From: Gammaproteobacteria bacterium Ga0074134
GTDB taxonomy: Bacteria; Pseudomonadota; Gammaproteobacteria; Ga0077554; Ga007554
NCBI GenBank assembly: GCA_001464965.1
Contig: LNEJ01000039.1
Coordinates: 1-40,439 of the forward strand
DNA: 40,439 bases
Direction of reading: 5' to 3'
Both the position numbers and the translations under genes were made by a program. The notes under the pieces are model-generated. The model was not told where the DNA came from. It worked only from the letters and a program-made list of their open reading frames with translations, and made no database searches. This document shows positions 1 to 9,250 of this stretch, piece after piece. Position 1 is the first letter of the stretch. Each line of letters starts with the position of its first letter.

Positions 1-264
1 GATGAATGAGCCTGTTTAGCTTACTGGCCCCATGAGGCCGTCTAACGAATCAGACCTTCATCCCGCGCAACATCATCATGGCCAGAGCGTAGGCTCACTA
101 ACAGGCCGCATGTAGAGCCGCAGTCTGATTCTCATTCTGAATAAGGGTGCAGTTGCTTGACAGCAGGGGGAGTCCATGTAGCCTAGCTAACCACCTAAGC
201 TCACATAAAAAAGTTGCACTTCAAAGTTGAATCCGCGAAGCCTAATGGCAAACATTACGGTATG
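1..264. other. Non-coding stretch downstream of zipA
   Basis: No convincing reading frame is present on either strand; all short frames are interrupted. In many gammaproteobacteria ligA follows zipA, but no ligA start is visible here. At about 207-236 the sequence starting GTTGCACTTCAAAG resembles, from memory, the terminal inverted repeats of some IS30-family insertion sequences, so this could be mobile-element debris. No transposase piece is visible. I see no tRNA cloverleaf or strong terminator. Confidence 0.45.
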
Positions 265-1005
265 CTAGCCACGCTGATGTTCCGCAATCTCATCCCTCTG
301 CTTTTCCAGTGCCTGCGCTGTCAAGATCGTGCGGCGGGCATCGCAGACTTCCCCACCCAGCGTTGCGGCCAGCTGTGTTGCGATGCTGTACATCCGATCA
401 AATGCAGCGAGACCATCGATAAGGCCGGGCAGACGCAGAAACAGGGTCAGGCCGGGCGTGGTGGTATTTTCCATGGCATTGATGTCGAAGCTGCCGGGAT
501 TAAGTGCGTTGGCAAGACTGAAAAGCGGCGCGCCGTGATACATATAGTGAAAAATCTGCATCTCGCCGAACACCAAGCCTGCATCGTGCGTGGCGTCGAT
601 AATGGCCGCACCGTCAAACAATTGTCCTTGATGCGCCATGACGTTCAGCACCACAATCAAATCTTCGGGCACGTTGCGCGAAGTCCCTGCCGGTGGGGCC
701 GTTGCCGAGGCGATATCGTCAGCCGTCGATATAGAGAGGTTTTCAACTACCTCTTCCCTCAGCCCATGCCTGCCGGAACGAGGGGTGGTGATGGGTATGA
801 TCTCCCAATCTTCTTCTGTATTGAGTGAACCGTGAGCAGCGTTATCGCGATTGAACTGATCCAGGGCACGTTCCTTTTCCGCTGAAACAGAAACATCCGT
901 CCCAATGACACCCTTGTTCTTTTTCTGGCCTGGACGCCACAGCAGCAATACCACCGCAACCGCGCCAGCGCCGCCGAGAATCGTTAATATACTTTCCGGA
1001 TCCAC
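265..1005 (-). CDS. zipA: Cell division protein ZipA
   Basis: ZipA anchors FtsZ to the inner membrane during septum assembly. The 246-residue product begins with a single N-terminal membrane helix (about residues 6-24, ILTILGGAGAVAVVLLLW). A short basic and variable linker follows, then a C-terminal FtsZ-binding domain from about residue 112 (DLIVVLNVMAHQGQLFDG, then GLTLFLRLPG and GGEVCDARR). It is shorter than the E. coli protein because the linker is short. The start is GTG at 1005, preceded by an AGGAGG ribosome site at good spacing. It lies 24 nt downstream of smc on the same strand, the usual smc-zipA order. The ZipA call is firm; the exact start is probable. Confidence 0.9.
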   Translation of the reverse strand: MDPESILTILGGAGAVAVVLLLWRPGQKKNKGVIGTDVSVSAEKERALDQFNRDNAAHGSLNTEEDWEIIPITTPRSGRHGLREEVVENLSISTADDIASATAPPAGTSRNVPEDLIVVLNVMAHQGQLFDGAAIIDATHDAGLVFGEMQIFHYMYHGAPLFSLANALNPGSFDINAMENTTTPGLTLFLRLPGLIDGLAAFDRMYSIATQLAATLGGEVCDARRTILTAQALEKQRDEIAEHQRG

Positions 1006-1029
1006 TTACAAATCCCTCCTTGCTGCGAT

Positions 1030-4000
1030 TTAACCTGTTGCAACCATTTTAACCGCTTCTTCAACATCAACCGCGACCAGGCGCGATACGCCGGGTTCGT
1101 GCATGGTGACGCCTATCAGTTGATTGGCCATTTCCATGGTGGCCTTGTTATGGCTGATATAAATAAATTGCACGCGTTCGGACATTTCCTTCACTAGCTT
1201 GCAGAAACGCCCGACGTTGGCCTCATCGAGTGGCGCATCCACCTCGTCGAGCATACAAAACGGTGCGGGATTCAGCTCAAAGATAGCGAACACCAATGCC
1301 ACCGCAACGAGCGCTTTTTCACCGCCGGATAGAAGATGAATAGTGCTGTTGCGCTTGCCGGGAGGACGCGCCATCACCGTGACCCCGGTATCCAGCAAAT
1401 CTTCCCCGGTCAGTTCAAGATAGGCTTCGCCACCACCAAACAGGCGCGGGAACATGGTTTGCAGGCCAGAGTTGACCTTGTCAAAGGTCTCCTTGAAGCG
1501 GTCGCGGGTTTCGCGGTCGATCTTGCGTATCGCGTTTTCAAGCGTGGTGAGCGCCTCGCTCAGATCGGCATGTTGGGCGTCGAGGTAGGCTTTGCGTTCC
1601 GACTCCTGGGCAAATTCTTCGATCGCCGCCAGATTAATCGCCCCGAGCCGGCTGATCTGTTGAGCCATGCGCTCCACTTGTTCTTGCCAGCCGGCTTCCG
1701 CAGCGCCCTCCGGCATTTCGGCAAGCAACGCCTCCATGGAAAAACCGGATTCACCGATCTGTTCCTGCAGGGTCTCGCGCCGCACCTTGACCTCCTGCCA
1801 GGCCATGCGCAGCTTGTCGAGATCGCTTTGTCCCTGGCGAATCTTTTGTTCAGTCACATTGCGCTGCTCATGCAACTGGCGCACGGCATGATCGCATTCT
1901 TCCACACGGCGGCGCGCCTGCGCCAGTTCCGACTCCACGGCAAGGCGCCGGGCCAGCATCTGTTCAAGTTCGGCAGCCAGGTCTTCCAGAGGCTGGCCGC
2001 CCTCCTCCATTGCCGTGCTCAACTCCTCGCGGCGGAGGGTCAGCTGATGAAGCTGTTCCTGCATGCGGCGCAGCCTTTCCTGGGTGGATGTGATCTGCGC
2101 GCGCACCGTTTGAATGCGCAGCGCAATGCCATGCGCCGCATCGCGGTCAGCACGGGCCTGTGTGCGAATCTGCTCCAGCTGGCGGCGATGCTCGTCACGG
2201 CTGCGTACCAGTGCGTCGCGGCGCTGGGCATGAGCTTCGGCTGCGGCCAATGCATCATGCAATAGCGTGCGCACTTCCTCCATTTCCTTTTCGCCGCCCT
2301 GTTTTTGGGCGAGAATATCCTCCAGCTCGATACGCAGGCGGTTGTTGCGCGCGTGCATCTGCTCCAGCCGCGCCTGCTTGCCGCTCAGTTGCGCCTGCGT
2401 CTCGGCGCGGCGCTGACTGGCGGCGCTCAACGCGGCCTGGCTCTGCTCGCGCGCCGTCTCGAACGACTTTAGATGGACGGCGCTGTCATGCTGCATCTGC
2501 TCGATCTCGCCGATACGCGCGGCCAGCTCCTCCATCTGCGCCGACAGGTTTTTGATCTCCTGTTCGCGAGCCAGCACCCCGGCTTTCTCATCGACGTCAC
2601 GCACCACGCGCAGCCAGTTGGCGCCCAGCCAGACCCCTTCGCGGGTAATCACTGATTCATGCGGCGCAAGATGTGAACGCAGCGCCAATGCCTGGACCAT
2701 GTCATCCGCGGCATAGACGCCCGCCAATAACGCATCCAGCCGCCACGGCGATTGCACCTTGCCAAGTAACGGCGCCGCCAGCGAGCCATGATTCACGGGT
2801 GCCTGGGCCAGCACATCAAACGCCCCCAGACTGCCGCGCTGAAGCGTATCCAGCATGGCGGCAACGCTATCCATGCCTTCCACGCAAACCGATTCCAAAT
2901 GGAGGCCCAGCACATGCTCCACCGCGCGCTGCCATTCCGGTTCAACGGTCAAGCCCTGCGCCAGGCGTTGCTTATCCCCCAGGCCGTGCTGTTTGAGCCA
3001 GGAGGTTACCGCGCCTGCGCCCTTGCCCAAGGCCTGCTGCTGAAGCGCTTCCAGCGAGCTGTGGCGTCCTTTCATGCCCTGTAAACGGCCGCGCTCGGTG
3101 TTCAGTTCGCTGGCAAGACGGTTGTGATCGTCACGCTCCGTGGCAATGCGCGCCTGATGGCTTTGCACCTCCTGCTGCAACCGCTCAACGCGCTCATCGA
3201 GCTCCTCGCGCTGCTCGCTGAGCGCGGCGATTTCCTCTTCCAGCGCCGTGGTTGACAGCCCGCCCCGCTCTTCCTCAAGGCGCACCAGGCGTTGTTCAAG
3301 TTGCCGCTGCTGCTGTTCCAGGTGCTGGATACGCGCGCGCTCCACTTCGGCGGCGCGCACCTGGGCGCTGGCCTGGACGTTGAACTCATCCCATTCTTGC
3401 TGCCAGGCATGTTGCGCGACTTCCGCCTCGGTCAGTGCGGCAGCGGAGATGCCTTCGGATTCCTTGGCTTGTGCAAGAGACAGCTCGTCATCCTGAAGTG
3501 AGTATGTAAGTTCTTCAATGAGTTGTTGATCATTGTTAAGGTGATTTTGCGCCTCGCTCCACGACTGTTCGGTGCGGCCCAGCTCACGCTGTTGCTGCTG
3601 ACGTGTCTCTTTGGCATGGTGCAAGGCCTGCTCCAGGCGCGCAATGTCCGCGCCCACGCTATAAAACTGTGCTTGAATCTGGCTAAAGGCCTCGCTTTGA
3701 TCAACGTGCTGCTCCCGCTGCTGTTCAAGCGCCGCCTCAATCCGTCGCAATTCGGCAAGCTGCGCCTCCAGGGCTGTTTCCTGGGCCTGAATGCGCCGCT
3801 CCTGCTCGTGCAGATCAACATCGAGCACCCGCCAGCGCAACGCCAGCAATTGGGCCTTGAGCAGGCGTTCCTGCTGTTTCAACTCCTTGTACTTTTCGGC
3901 TACATTCGCCTGCCGTTGCAGGGTTTGAAGCCGTTTCTCAAGTTCATCCCTTATGTCATTTATTCTGCTCAAATTTTCTTGGGCATGGCGCATCCGTGTT

Positions 4001-4542
4001 TCGGTCTCGCGGCGGCGTTCCTTGTACTTTGAAATGCCGGCGGCTTCTTCAAGAAAAATGCGCAGCTCGTCCGGTTTGGCCTCGATCAGGCGCGAGATCA
4101 TTCCCTGCTCGATAATCGCATAGCTGCGCGGGCCCAGCCCGGTGCCGAGGAAAATGTCGGTAATGTCACGGCGGCGGCAGCGCGTGCCATTGAGAAAGTA
4201 AACGGACTGCCCATCACGCGATACCTGGCGTTTCACGGCAATCTCGGCATATGCCGCATACTGGCCGCCCAGGCCACCGTCGCTATTATCAAAAATCAGC
4301 TCAATAAAGGCCTGTCCTACCGGCTTGCGGGAGGTGGAGCCATTGAAAATGACATCCGCCATGGAGTCGCCACGCAAATGCTTGGCCGAGCTTTCGCCCA
4401 TCACCCAGCGCACGGCGTCGATGGTGTTCGATTTGCCACAGCCATTCGGCCCAACGATACCGATAAGGTTGCCAGGAAGATGAATTGTGGTGGGATCAAC
4501 GAATGACTTGAAACCGGCGAGTTTGATCTTCTTCAGGCGCAT
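1030..4542 (-). CDS. smc: Chromosome segregation protein SMC
   Basis: SMC is the condensin ATPase that, with ScpA and ScpB, loops and organises the chromosome. The 1170-residue length is normal. The Walker A motif GPNGCGKSN is at residues 31-39. Long coiled coils (about 165-500 and 650-1000) flank a hinge at about 510-640. The C-terminal head carries the ABC signature LSGGEKALVAVALVF and the Walker B PFCMLDEVDAPLD. Presence of SMC implies this lineage does not rely on MukBEF. The gene is transcribed with zipA, and a possible promoter lies just upstream (-10 TATACT at 4574-4579). Identification is certain. Confidence 0.97.
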   Translation of the reverse strand: MRLKKIKLAGFKSFVDPTTIHLPGNLIGIVGPNGCGKSNTIDAVRWVMGESSAKHLRGDSMADVIFNGSTSRKPVGQAFIELIFDNSDGGLGGQYAAYAEIAVKRQVSRDGQSVYFLNGTRCRRRDITDIFLGTGLGPRSYAIIEQGMISRLIEAKPDELRIFLEEAAGISKYKERRRETETRMRHAQENLSRINDIRDELEKRLQTLQRQANVAEKYKELKQQERLLKAQLLALRWRVLDVDLHEQERRIQAQETALEAQLAELRRIEAALEQQREQHVDQSEAFSQIQAQFYSVGADIARLEQALHHAKETRQQQQRELGRTEQSWSEAQNHLNNDQQLIEELTYSLQDDELSLAQAKESEGISAAALTEAEVAQHAWQQEWDEFNVQASAQVRAAEVERARIQHLEQQQRQLEQRLVRLEEERGGLSTTALEEEIAALSEQREELDERVERLQQEVQSHQARIATERDDHNRLASELNTERGRLQGMKGRHSSLEALQQQALGKGAGAVTSWLKQHGLGDKQRLAQGLTVEPEWQRAVEHVLGLHLESVCVEGMDSVAAMLDTLQRGSLGAFDVLAQAPVNHGSLAAPLLGKVQSPWRLDALLAGVYAADDMVQALALRSHLAPHESVITREGVWLGANWLRVVRDVDEKAGVLAREQEIKNLSAQMEELAARIGEIEQMQHDSAVHLKSFETAREQSQAALSAASQRRAETQAQLSGKQARLEQMHARNNRLRIELEDILAQKQGGEKEMEEVRTLLHDALAAAEAHAQRRDALVRSRDEHRRQLEQIRTQARADRDAAHGIALRIQTVRAQITSTQERLRRMQEQLHQLTLRREELSTAMEEGGQPLEDLAAELEQMLARRLAVESELAQARRRVEECDHAVRQLHEQRNVTEQKIRQGQSDLDKLRMAWQEVKVRRETLQEQIGESGFSMEALLAEMPEGAAEAGWQEQVERMAQQISRLGAINLAAIEEFAQESERKAYLDAQHADLSEALTTLENAIRKIDRETRDRFKETFDKVNSGLQTMFPRLFGGGEAYLELTGEDLLDTGVTVMARPPGKRNSTIHLLSGGEKALVAVALVFAIFELNPAPFCMLDEVDAPLDEANVGRFCKLVKEMSERVQFIYISHNKATMEMANQLIGVTMHEPGVSRLVAVDVEEAVKMVATG

Positions 4543-4573
4543 TGAACTTCAGGCATCTCGATATAAAGGGGGT

Positions 4574-4605
4574 AGTATACAAGACAACCCAATGCGGGTG
4601 AAAAT
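4574..4605 (-). promoter_or_regulatory. Possible smc promoter
   Basis: On the minus strand TATACT (4574-4579) is a good -10 hexamer about 30 nt upstream of the smc ATG. The best -35, about 17 nt further upstream (TTCACC), is weak. The placement between the hydrogenase protease stop and smc fits a separate housekeeping promoter. This rests on hexamers alone. Confidence 0.35.
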
Positions 4606-4647
4606 GCCGTGGCAAGAATGACAGCCGTACGGTTGAATATAGCCCGT

Positions 4648-5136
4648 TTACAGCTTTTTTTGGGCGGCGCAACCTGCCATCAAAAGCTCTTTTTTGACCC
4701 TCTCCACCAGCAGGGGCAATGCCCCGGCGGTTTCGGGAGTCAAGGTGCTGCACGGGTCAAGGTTGCACGCCTCCACGCCGTAGAGCACCAGTCTCGCTGG
4801 CAGCATCCCCAGCGTTCTACCCAGCGCCAGGCTTTCGGCCACACCAAAACCATGACTGGAGAGCAACGCCGCCTCCATCTCGATCTCTTCATCCTGCAAG
4901 CGGCGAACCGTTCCGGGCACGGCGCCGCTGCGCATGGCATCAATGAGAATGACGCAGGAGGCCCCCTCCATGAGCATGAGCAATCCGCTGGCCGGCCGGT
5001 CACAAGTTTGCACGCTCACCCGATCTTGCAGAAAATACCCCAGCAACCCCGATGCGCGGATGGCCTCGGCCGCCTCCCAACCAAGCCGATCGTCACCGAA
5101 GGGCGAACCGATGCCGATGATGCGGATCTCTGTCAT
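4648..5136 (-). CDS. [NiFe]-hydrogenase maturation protease (HyaD/HoxW/FrcD type)
   Basis: This endopeptidase removes the C-terminal tail of the hydrogenase large subunit after nickel insertion, letting the active site close. The 162-residue product starts with the family fingerprint IGIGSPFGDDRLGWEAAEAI, which includes the GDD and the conserved acidic metal ligand region. A second Asp is in VILIDAMRSG and a His is in LLSSHGFGV. Its ATG overlaps the stop of hydA (ATGA, 5133-5136), so it is translationally coupled to its substrate. That substrate keeps a cleavable 9-residue tail. It is the last gene of the hydrogenase operon. Confidence 0.9.
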   Translation of the reverse strand: MTEIRIIGIGSPFGDDRLGWEAAEAIRASGLLGYFLQDRVSVQTCDRPASGLLMLMEGASCVILIDAMRSGAVPGTVRRLQDEEIEMEAALLSSHGFGVAESLALGRTLGMLPARLVLYGVEACNLDPCSTLTPETAGALPLLVERVKKELLMAGCAAQKKL

Positions 5137-6431
5137 GGGCGGCTTACGGTGAGCTTTAGAAAATGCGTGGCGCAGGAAATGCAGGGGTCGTAGTTTCTGA
5201 TCACTGTCTCGGCATGCCGCCGCAGGTCTTCATCGCTGTTGGCAAGCCCGAAAGCATCAAGCGACTGGCGCAGATCCTCTTCGATGCGCGCCTGGTTCTG
5301 GCTGGTGGGCGGCACGATGCGCGCGCTTGTGATCAGGCCCTGCTCGTCCGTTTCATAGCGGTGCCAAAGAATGCCGCGCGGCGCCTCGGTGCAACCATAC
5401 CCGACACCCGCGCGCGGCACTATGGGAACATAAGGCGCGGATGGATATTCATAGTCTTCCAGCAAGCGCACTGCCTCGCTCAGGGCATAGTAAACCTCGA
5501 CGGCGCGCGCCACAATGCTGTGGAACATGTTGCGGCTGGGGAAGGCGATACCCGTCGCCTGCAAGGCGCGAGTCACCTGCTCAGGGAGTCTGTCCAGATT
5601 GAGGTTGAGGCGCGCCAGCGGCCCAACCAGATAAGGTTCATCATGCAACACGCTATGCAATGCCGTGGAATGCGGCACCTGGAATTCCCGGAAGTGATCC
5701 TCGTATCCGGCAACCGGAATATCCAGCCCGGCGCTTGAGACGATGCGGCCTTCGTTCATGGGGTATTCATCGGCATGGCGCAGCGCGACGCTGGTAAAAA
5801 TCTGGTCGTCCCGAGGAAGGTTCAGCGAAGCCGTCCAGGCGACCAGCGCCTCGGCATCGGGCAAGGCGGCACGCAGTTTGTCCAGTAACGCATGCACGTC
5901 TTGTTGATCCGGAGCTCGGTAAAATCCGCCTATGCGTACACCCACGGGATGCACCGAACGCCCGCCAAACAGGCGGATAATGGCGTTACCCAGCCCTTGC
6001 AGGCGCAGGCCGCGGCGCACTTCATCGGGATAATCGCGCGCCATGGCGATGGCGTTGTCATAGCCCAGAAAATCCGGCGCGGCCAGCAGGTGAATGTGCA
6101 GGCTGTGGCTTTCCATCCATTCGCCGCAATACAACACCCGGCGCATGGCGCGTATCCAAGGGCTGGCCTGAACACCGAAAATGCCCTCCAGGGCATGCAC
6201 CGCACTCATCTGGTAGGCCACCGGGCAGATGCCGCAAATGCGCGCCACCATGTCCGGCACCTCATTGTAATCGCGTCCTTCCAGAAACTTCTCGAACAAT
6301 CGCGGCGGCTCGTAGATACGCAGTTTCAAATCGGCGATATGACCGTTGCGGATTGCAATATCAAGCGCGCCCTCGCCTTCCACCCGCGCCAGCACCGGCA
6401 CATGGATATTGATTTCACGGCTTTCCGCCAT
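5133..6431 (-). CDS. hydA: Group 3b [NiFe]-hydrogenase large (alpha) subunit
   Basis: This catalytic subunit holds the Ni-Fe(CN)2CO site that interconverts H2 with protons and electrons. Both nickel-binding motifs are intact: RICGICP (residues 64-70, Cys66 and Cys69) and DPCISCATH (415-423, Cys417 and Cys420). Nine residues after His423 form the tail removed by the protease encoded next door. I chose the ATG at 6431 (MAESREINIHVP) because GGGAGAGG precedes it; an upstream start at 6482 would add 17 unlikely residues. It overlaps the end of the small-subunit gene. Length (432) and neighbours HydB, HydG and HydD place it in the cytoplasmic NAD(P)-linked sulfhydrogenase-like group 3b. Confidence 0.93.
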   Translation of the reverse strand: MAESREINIHVPVLARVEGEGALDIAIRNGHIADLKLRIYEPPRLFEKFLEGRDYNEVPDMVARICGICPVAYQMSAVHALEGIFGVQASPWIRAMRRVLYCGEWMESHSLHIHLLAAPDFLGYDNAIAMARDYPDEVRRGLRLQGLGNAIIRLFGGRSVHPVGVRIGGFYRAPDQQDVHALLDKLRAALPDAEALVAWTASLNLPRDDQIFTSVALRHADEYPMNEGRIVSSAGLDIPVAGYEDHFREFQVPHSTALHSVLHDEPYLVGPLARLNLNLDRLPEQVTRALQATGIAFPSRNMFHSIVARAVEVYYALSEAVRLLEDYEYPSAPYVPIVPRAGVGYGCTEAPRGILWHRYETDEQGLITSARIVPPTSQNQARIEEDLRQSLDAFGLANSDEDLRRHAETVIRNYDPCISCATHFLKLTVSRP

Positions 6432-7209
6432 GCACCTCTCCCTTGGCCCGCAACCCCGCTTCATTGAAAACGGGCGCGGCATTGTTGATAAACAAAAAGC
6501 GCCTGGCGATATCGTCCGGCGCCAGCCCCAAGCCCTTCAGACGATGCGCAAGGCCCGCCGTGTTGGGATTCTCCGCTGGGCCGTAACAGGCATAGCAATC
6601 CCTTCCGAAGGCTGGACACAGCGCACCGCAGCCGGTGCGCGTCACTGGCCCCATACAGGGGATGCCCTGGGTGACCATCACGCACACCGTCTGATTGCGT
6701 TTGCACTCCATGCACACCTTATCCTGTTCCTCCGCCGGCACCACGCCGAAGAGCAATGCCCGCAATGCGCCCAGTACCTGGCGGCTGCTGACTGGACAGC
6801 CCCATAGCTCCAGATCGACTTTGACGTGGCTGGCGATGGGCGTCACCGTGGCCAGGCTGTGGATGTATTCAGGCTGGGCGTATACAGCCGCGATCCACTG
6901 CCCGCCGTCCGCCAGATTACGCAACGCCTGCACACCGCCCGCTGTCGCACACGCGCCCAAAGTCACGACAAAACGGCTGTTCGCACGCACCTGCTGAATG
7001 CGTTCCCTCTCTTCTGACGTGGAGATACTGCCTTCCACGAAGGCGATATCCACTTTGGCCTGTGTTTCTATTGGACCGGCTTCGGCAAAATGCACGAAAT
7101 CGACCCGCTCCGCCACACGCAGAAGATCCTCGCCAAGATTCAAAAACGCGAGCTGGCAGCCATCACAAGAGCTGAATTTATGAACCGCAACCCTGGGTTT
7201 CCCGCTCAT
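6415..7209 (-). CDS. hydD: Group 3b [NiFe]-hydrogenase small (delta) subunit
   Basis: This electron-transfer subunit carries Fe-S clusters between the catalytic subunit and the flavin module. The proximal-cluster start KFSSCDGCQLAFLN (Cys15, Cys18) is followed by GACATAGGVQALRN. The last third is cysteine-rich: CMECKRNQTVC, GIPCMGPVTRTGCGALCPAF and CYACYGPAE. These supply further [4Fe-4S] clusters. No Tat signal is present, so the enzyme is cytoplasmic. It lies one base downstream of hydG and overlaps hydA, whose ribosome site is inside its 3' end. The 264-residue length fits the family. Confidence 0.93.
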   Translation of the reverse strand: MSGKPRVAVHKFSSCDGCQLAFLNLGEDLLRVAERVDFVHFAEAGPIETQAKVDIAFVEGSISTSEERERIQQVRANSRFVVTLGACATAGGVQALRNLADGGQWIAAVYAQPEYIHSLATVTPIASHVKVDLELWGCPVSSRQVLGALRALLFGVVPAEEQDKVCMECKRNQTVCVMVTQGIPCMGPVTRTGCGALCPAFGRDCYACYGPAENPNTAGLAHRLKGLGLAPDDIARRFLFINNAAPVFNEAGLRAKGEVHGGKP

Positions 7210-7210
7210 C

Positions 7211-8041
7211 TCAAAAGCCTCTTACACCCAGCAGCTCTTTAATCTGGAAATAGGCAAACACCGGCCCCTGCCGGCAGACAAAACTCGCGCCAAACTGGCA
7301 ATGCCCGCATTGGCCTATGGCGCATTGCATATTGCGCTCCATGCTCAGATAAATGCTGTCCTCGGCAAGGCCGCGCTCCGTCAGGTTACGCACCGCCGCG
7401 CGCATCATGCCTTCCGGCCCGCACATCATCGCCACGGTGCGCTCCGGCGCAATCTCCATTTGATCGAATACCTCTGTCACCAAACCAACATGCCACGGCC
7501 AAAGCGGACCGCCATGATCGGCGGCGAGCAGCACCTGGGTATCGGGCAGGGTATTCCAATAGGCGTAACGTTCACGCCAGATCAGCTCCTCGGCATGCTT
7601 CACCCCTTGAATCACCGTGAGCCTGCCAAACCGCTCACGGCGCATGATGATGTAATTAATCACACCCACCACCGGCGCGCAGCCCAAACCACCCGTGACG
7701 ACCACAATGTCCTTACCTTCTGCCTCCGCCAGCGGCCAACCGCGCCCGTATGGCCCGCGCAGACCCAGCCGTTCACCCACGCCGAGGCGGGAAAGCCCCT
7801 CCGTCACCCGCCCTACGGCACGGATGGTGTGCCCGAGCAGGCTTGTATCCTGCGGATCGGACGCAATGGAAATCGGCACTTCGCCCACCCCATACAGATA
7901 CACCATATTGAACTGGCCCGGCGCAAAGCGATAAGTCTTGCGTGCTTCTTCATCAACAATGCGCAGGCGCAAAGTAAAAATCGTGGGAGATTCCTGAATG
8001 CGCTCGACGACTTCCGCCTCCCAGGGCAAATGGGGATTCAT
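7211..8041 (-). CDS. hydG: Group 3b hydrogenase gamma subunit, FAD/NAD(P)-binding reductase
   Basis: This subunit passes electrons between the Fe-S chain and NAD(P). It has the ferredoxin-reductase layout: an FAD-binding beta-barrel (about 1-100, with FAPGQFNMVYLYGVGEVPIS and GPYGRGWPL), then a nucleotide-binding fold (VVVTGGLGCAPVVGVI and MMCGPEGMM). A C-terminal [2Fe-2S] site of PyrK type uses Cys240, Cys245, Cys248 and Cys256 (QCAIGQCGHCQFG). I chose ATG 8041 (MNPHLPWEAEVV) because it forms an ATGA overlap with hydB and matches the domain start. The longer reading from 8182 is out-of-frame hydB sequence. The product is 276 residues. Confidence 0.92.
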   Translation of the reverse strand: MNPHLPWEAEVVERIQESPTIFTLRLRIVDEEARKTYRFAPGQFNMVYLYGVGEVPISIASDPQDTSLLGHTIRAVGRVTEGLSRLGVGERLGLRGPYGRGWPLAEAEGKDIVVVTGGLGCAPVVGVINYIIMRRERFGRLTVIQGVKHAEELIWRERYAYWNTLPDTQVLLAADHGGPLWPWHVGLVTEVFDQMEIAPERTVAMMCGPEGMMRAAVRNLTERGLAEDSIYLSMERNMQCAIGQCGHCQFGASFVCRQGPVFAYFQIKELLGVRGF

Positions 8042-9174
8042 AGCATCGCCTCGCCGCAAATGGCGGTTGTTTCCTCGGTAATATCTATACCCGTCGGGCA
8101 CCAGGTGACACAACGCCCGCACCCCACACAGCCGCTGCGTCCATACTGCTCGTGCCAACTGCCGAGCTTGTGGGTCAGCCACTGGCGATAGCGCGTGCGG
8201 GTATCACTGCGCACCACGGCGCCATGAATATAACTGTGTCCACGGGTAAAGCAGGAATCCCACTCGCGCGAATGTTCTGCATGGCTGGCATCGAGACTGG
8301 GTTGCTCAGAAGCGCTGGCGGAAGTGCTGGAACAAAAACAGGTGGGACACACCGAGGTGCAATTGCCGCATGACAGACAGCGTTCCGCCACTTCTTCCCA
8401 GCGCGGGTGTTCAAGATTGGCAAATAAGGCATCGCGTAAATTACGCCCTGGCAAGCGGCGGGATTGCGAGCGGGCGGCATGGGCAATCTCATCCTCCGCC
8501 TGCGCAATCTGCTCCGCTGCCGCCGTCGAACACCCAAGTGCATCGAGCAACACCTTGCCGCGCACACTCCCCGCCTCCGCGACAAAACCGTCATCAAGCT
8601 CAGAAAGTGCAATATCAAAACCGTGCGTGGCGCGCGGCCCGTCGCCCGTAGAAACGCAAAAGCATGTCGCCGCCGGATGGCTGCAATGAACCGCAACGAT
8701 AAAAAGATTTTCCCGCCGCGCGGCATAGGTGGGGTCAGGATAGGCGCCAGCCAGAAAATGGCTGTCCTGCAAGGCGAGCGCCGCCAAGTCACAGGCACGC
8801 GCGCCGATCACCGCAATCGGTTTGATATCCGGTTGCACTTCACGAAAAGTGAGGCGGCCTTCGGCATCACGCACTACACGCCATAAGGCCTCGCGCGGCG
8901 CAAACAGAAAGGGCTTGAGCGCCTGCGGCCCATTGGCCCAGGCGAACTGGCGAGGGCTCGATACCTGTTCAGTACGATACTCTCCCGGCGCCTGCCGGTC
9001 ATGCACCCCCTGCGGCAGCGTAGCAGTGTCGGCCAAGGGTTCGTAGACGATCACGCCTTCCTTGAGCCGTGGGCCGATACAGAGAAAATCACCGCCGGTC
9101 AGCGCATCAAGCAGACGCTGAAGCACGTCACGCGGTAGAAATGCCCGGCTTACCTCCGGCACGCCCTCCAGCAT
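8038..9174 (-). CDS. hydB: Group 3b hydrogenase beta subunit, 4Fe-4S ferredoxin-type protein
   Basis: HydB is the iron-sulfur partner of the HydG reductase in sulfhydrogenase-type complexes. After a roughly 240-residue N-terminal domain (with IAVIGARACDLAALALQD) come two ferredoxin-type [4Fe-4S] motifs. These are CLSCGNCTSVCPTCFC and CVGCGRCVTWCPTGID. The start chosen is ATG 9174, seven bases after GGGGAGG; an in-frame GTG at 9180 lies too close to that ribosome site. It is the first gene of the operon hydB-hydG-hydD-hydA-protease, divergent from hypA with only 76 bp between the starts. The beta-subunit call rests on the motifs plus the gene order. Confidence 0.9.
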   Translation of the reverse strand: MLEGVPEVSRAFLPRDVLQRLLDALTGGDFLCIGPRLKEGVIVYEPLADTATLPQGVHDRQAPGEYRTEQVSSPRQFAWANGPQALKPFLFAPREALWRVVRDAEGRLTFREVQPDIKPIAVIGARACDLAALALQDSHFLAGAYPDPTYAARRENLFIVAVHCSHPAATCFCVSTGDGPRATHGFDIALSELDDGFVAEAGSVRGKVLLDALGCSTAAAEQIAQAEDEIAHAARSQSRRLPGRNLRDALFANLEHPRWEEVAERCLSCGNCTSVCPTCFCSSTSASASEQPSLDASHAEHSREWDSCFTRGHSYIHGAVVRSDTRTRYRQWLTHKLGSWHEQYGRSGCVGCGRCVTWCPTGIDITEETTAICGEAML

Positions 9175-9250
9175 CGTCACACCTCCCCGGTTACCCTGAT
9201 TCCATATAGGCTATCATACAATTATCCTGACACCACCAAGGAACCCACCC
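9175..9250. promoter_or_regulatory. Divergent hydB/hypA promoter region
   Basis: This 76-bp gap must hold the promoters of both the hydrogenase structural operon (minus) and the hyp operon (plus). AT-rich hexamers are present (TATGAT on minus and TACAAT on plus near 9218-9224), but neither has a convincing -35 at 17 bp. I see no FNR box and no sigma-54 -24/-12 element. Tight back-to-back placement suggests shared control. Confidence 0.45.

Noticed and set aside
214-828. 204-residue frame antisense to zipA
   Set aside because: It overlaps the conserved ZipA C-terminal domain and has no recognisable content.
1336-2265. 309-residue open frame antisense to smc
   Set aside because: It has no domain, and smc is unambiguous across the whole stretch.
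8042-8182. Longer N-terminus for HydG
   Set aside because: It is hydB sequence read out of frame, and the ATGA overlap defines the start.
7301-8191. 296-residue open frame antisense to hydG
   Set aside because: It is a shadow of hydG, with no family resemblance.
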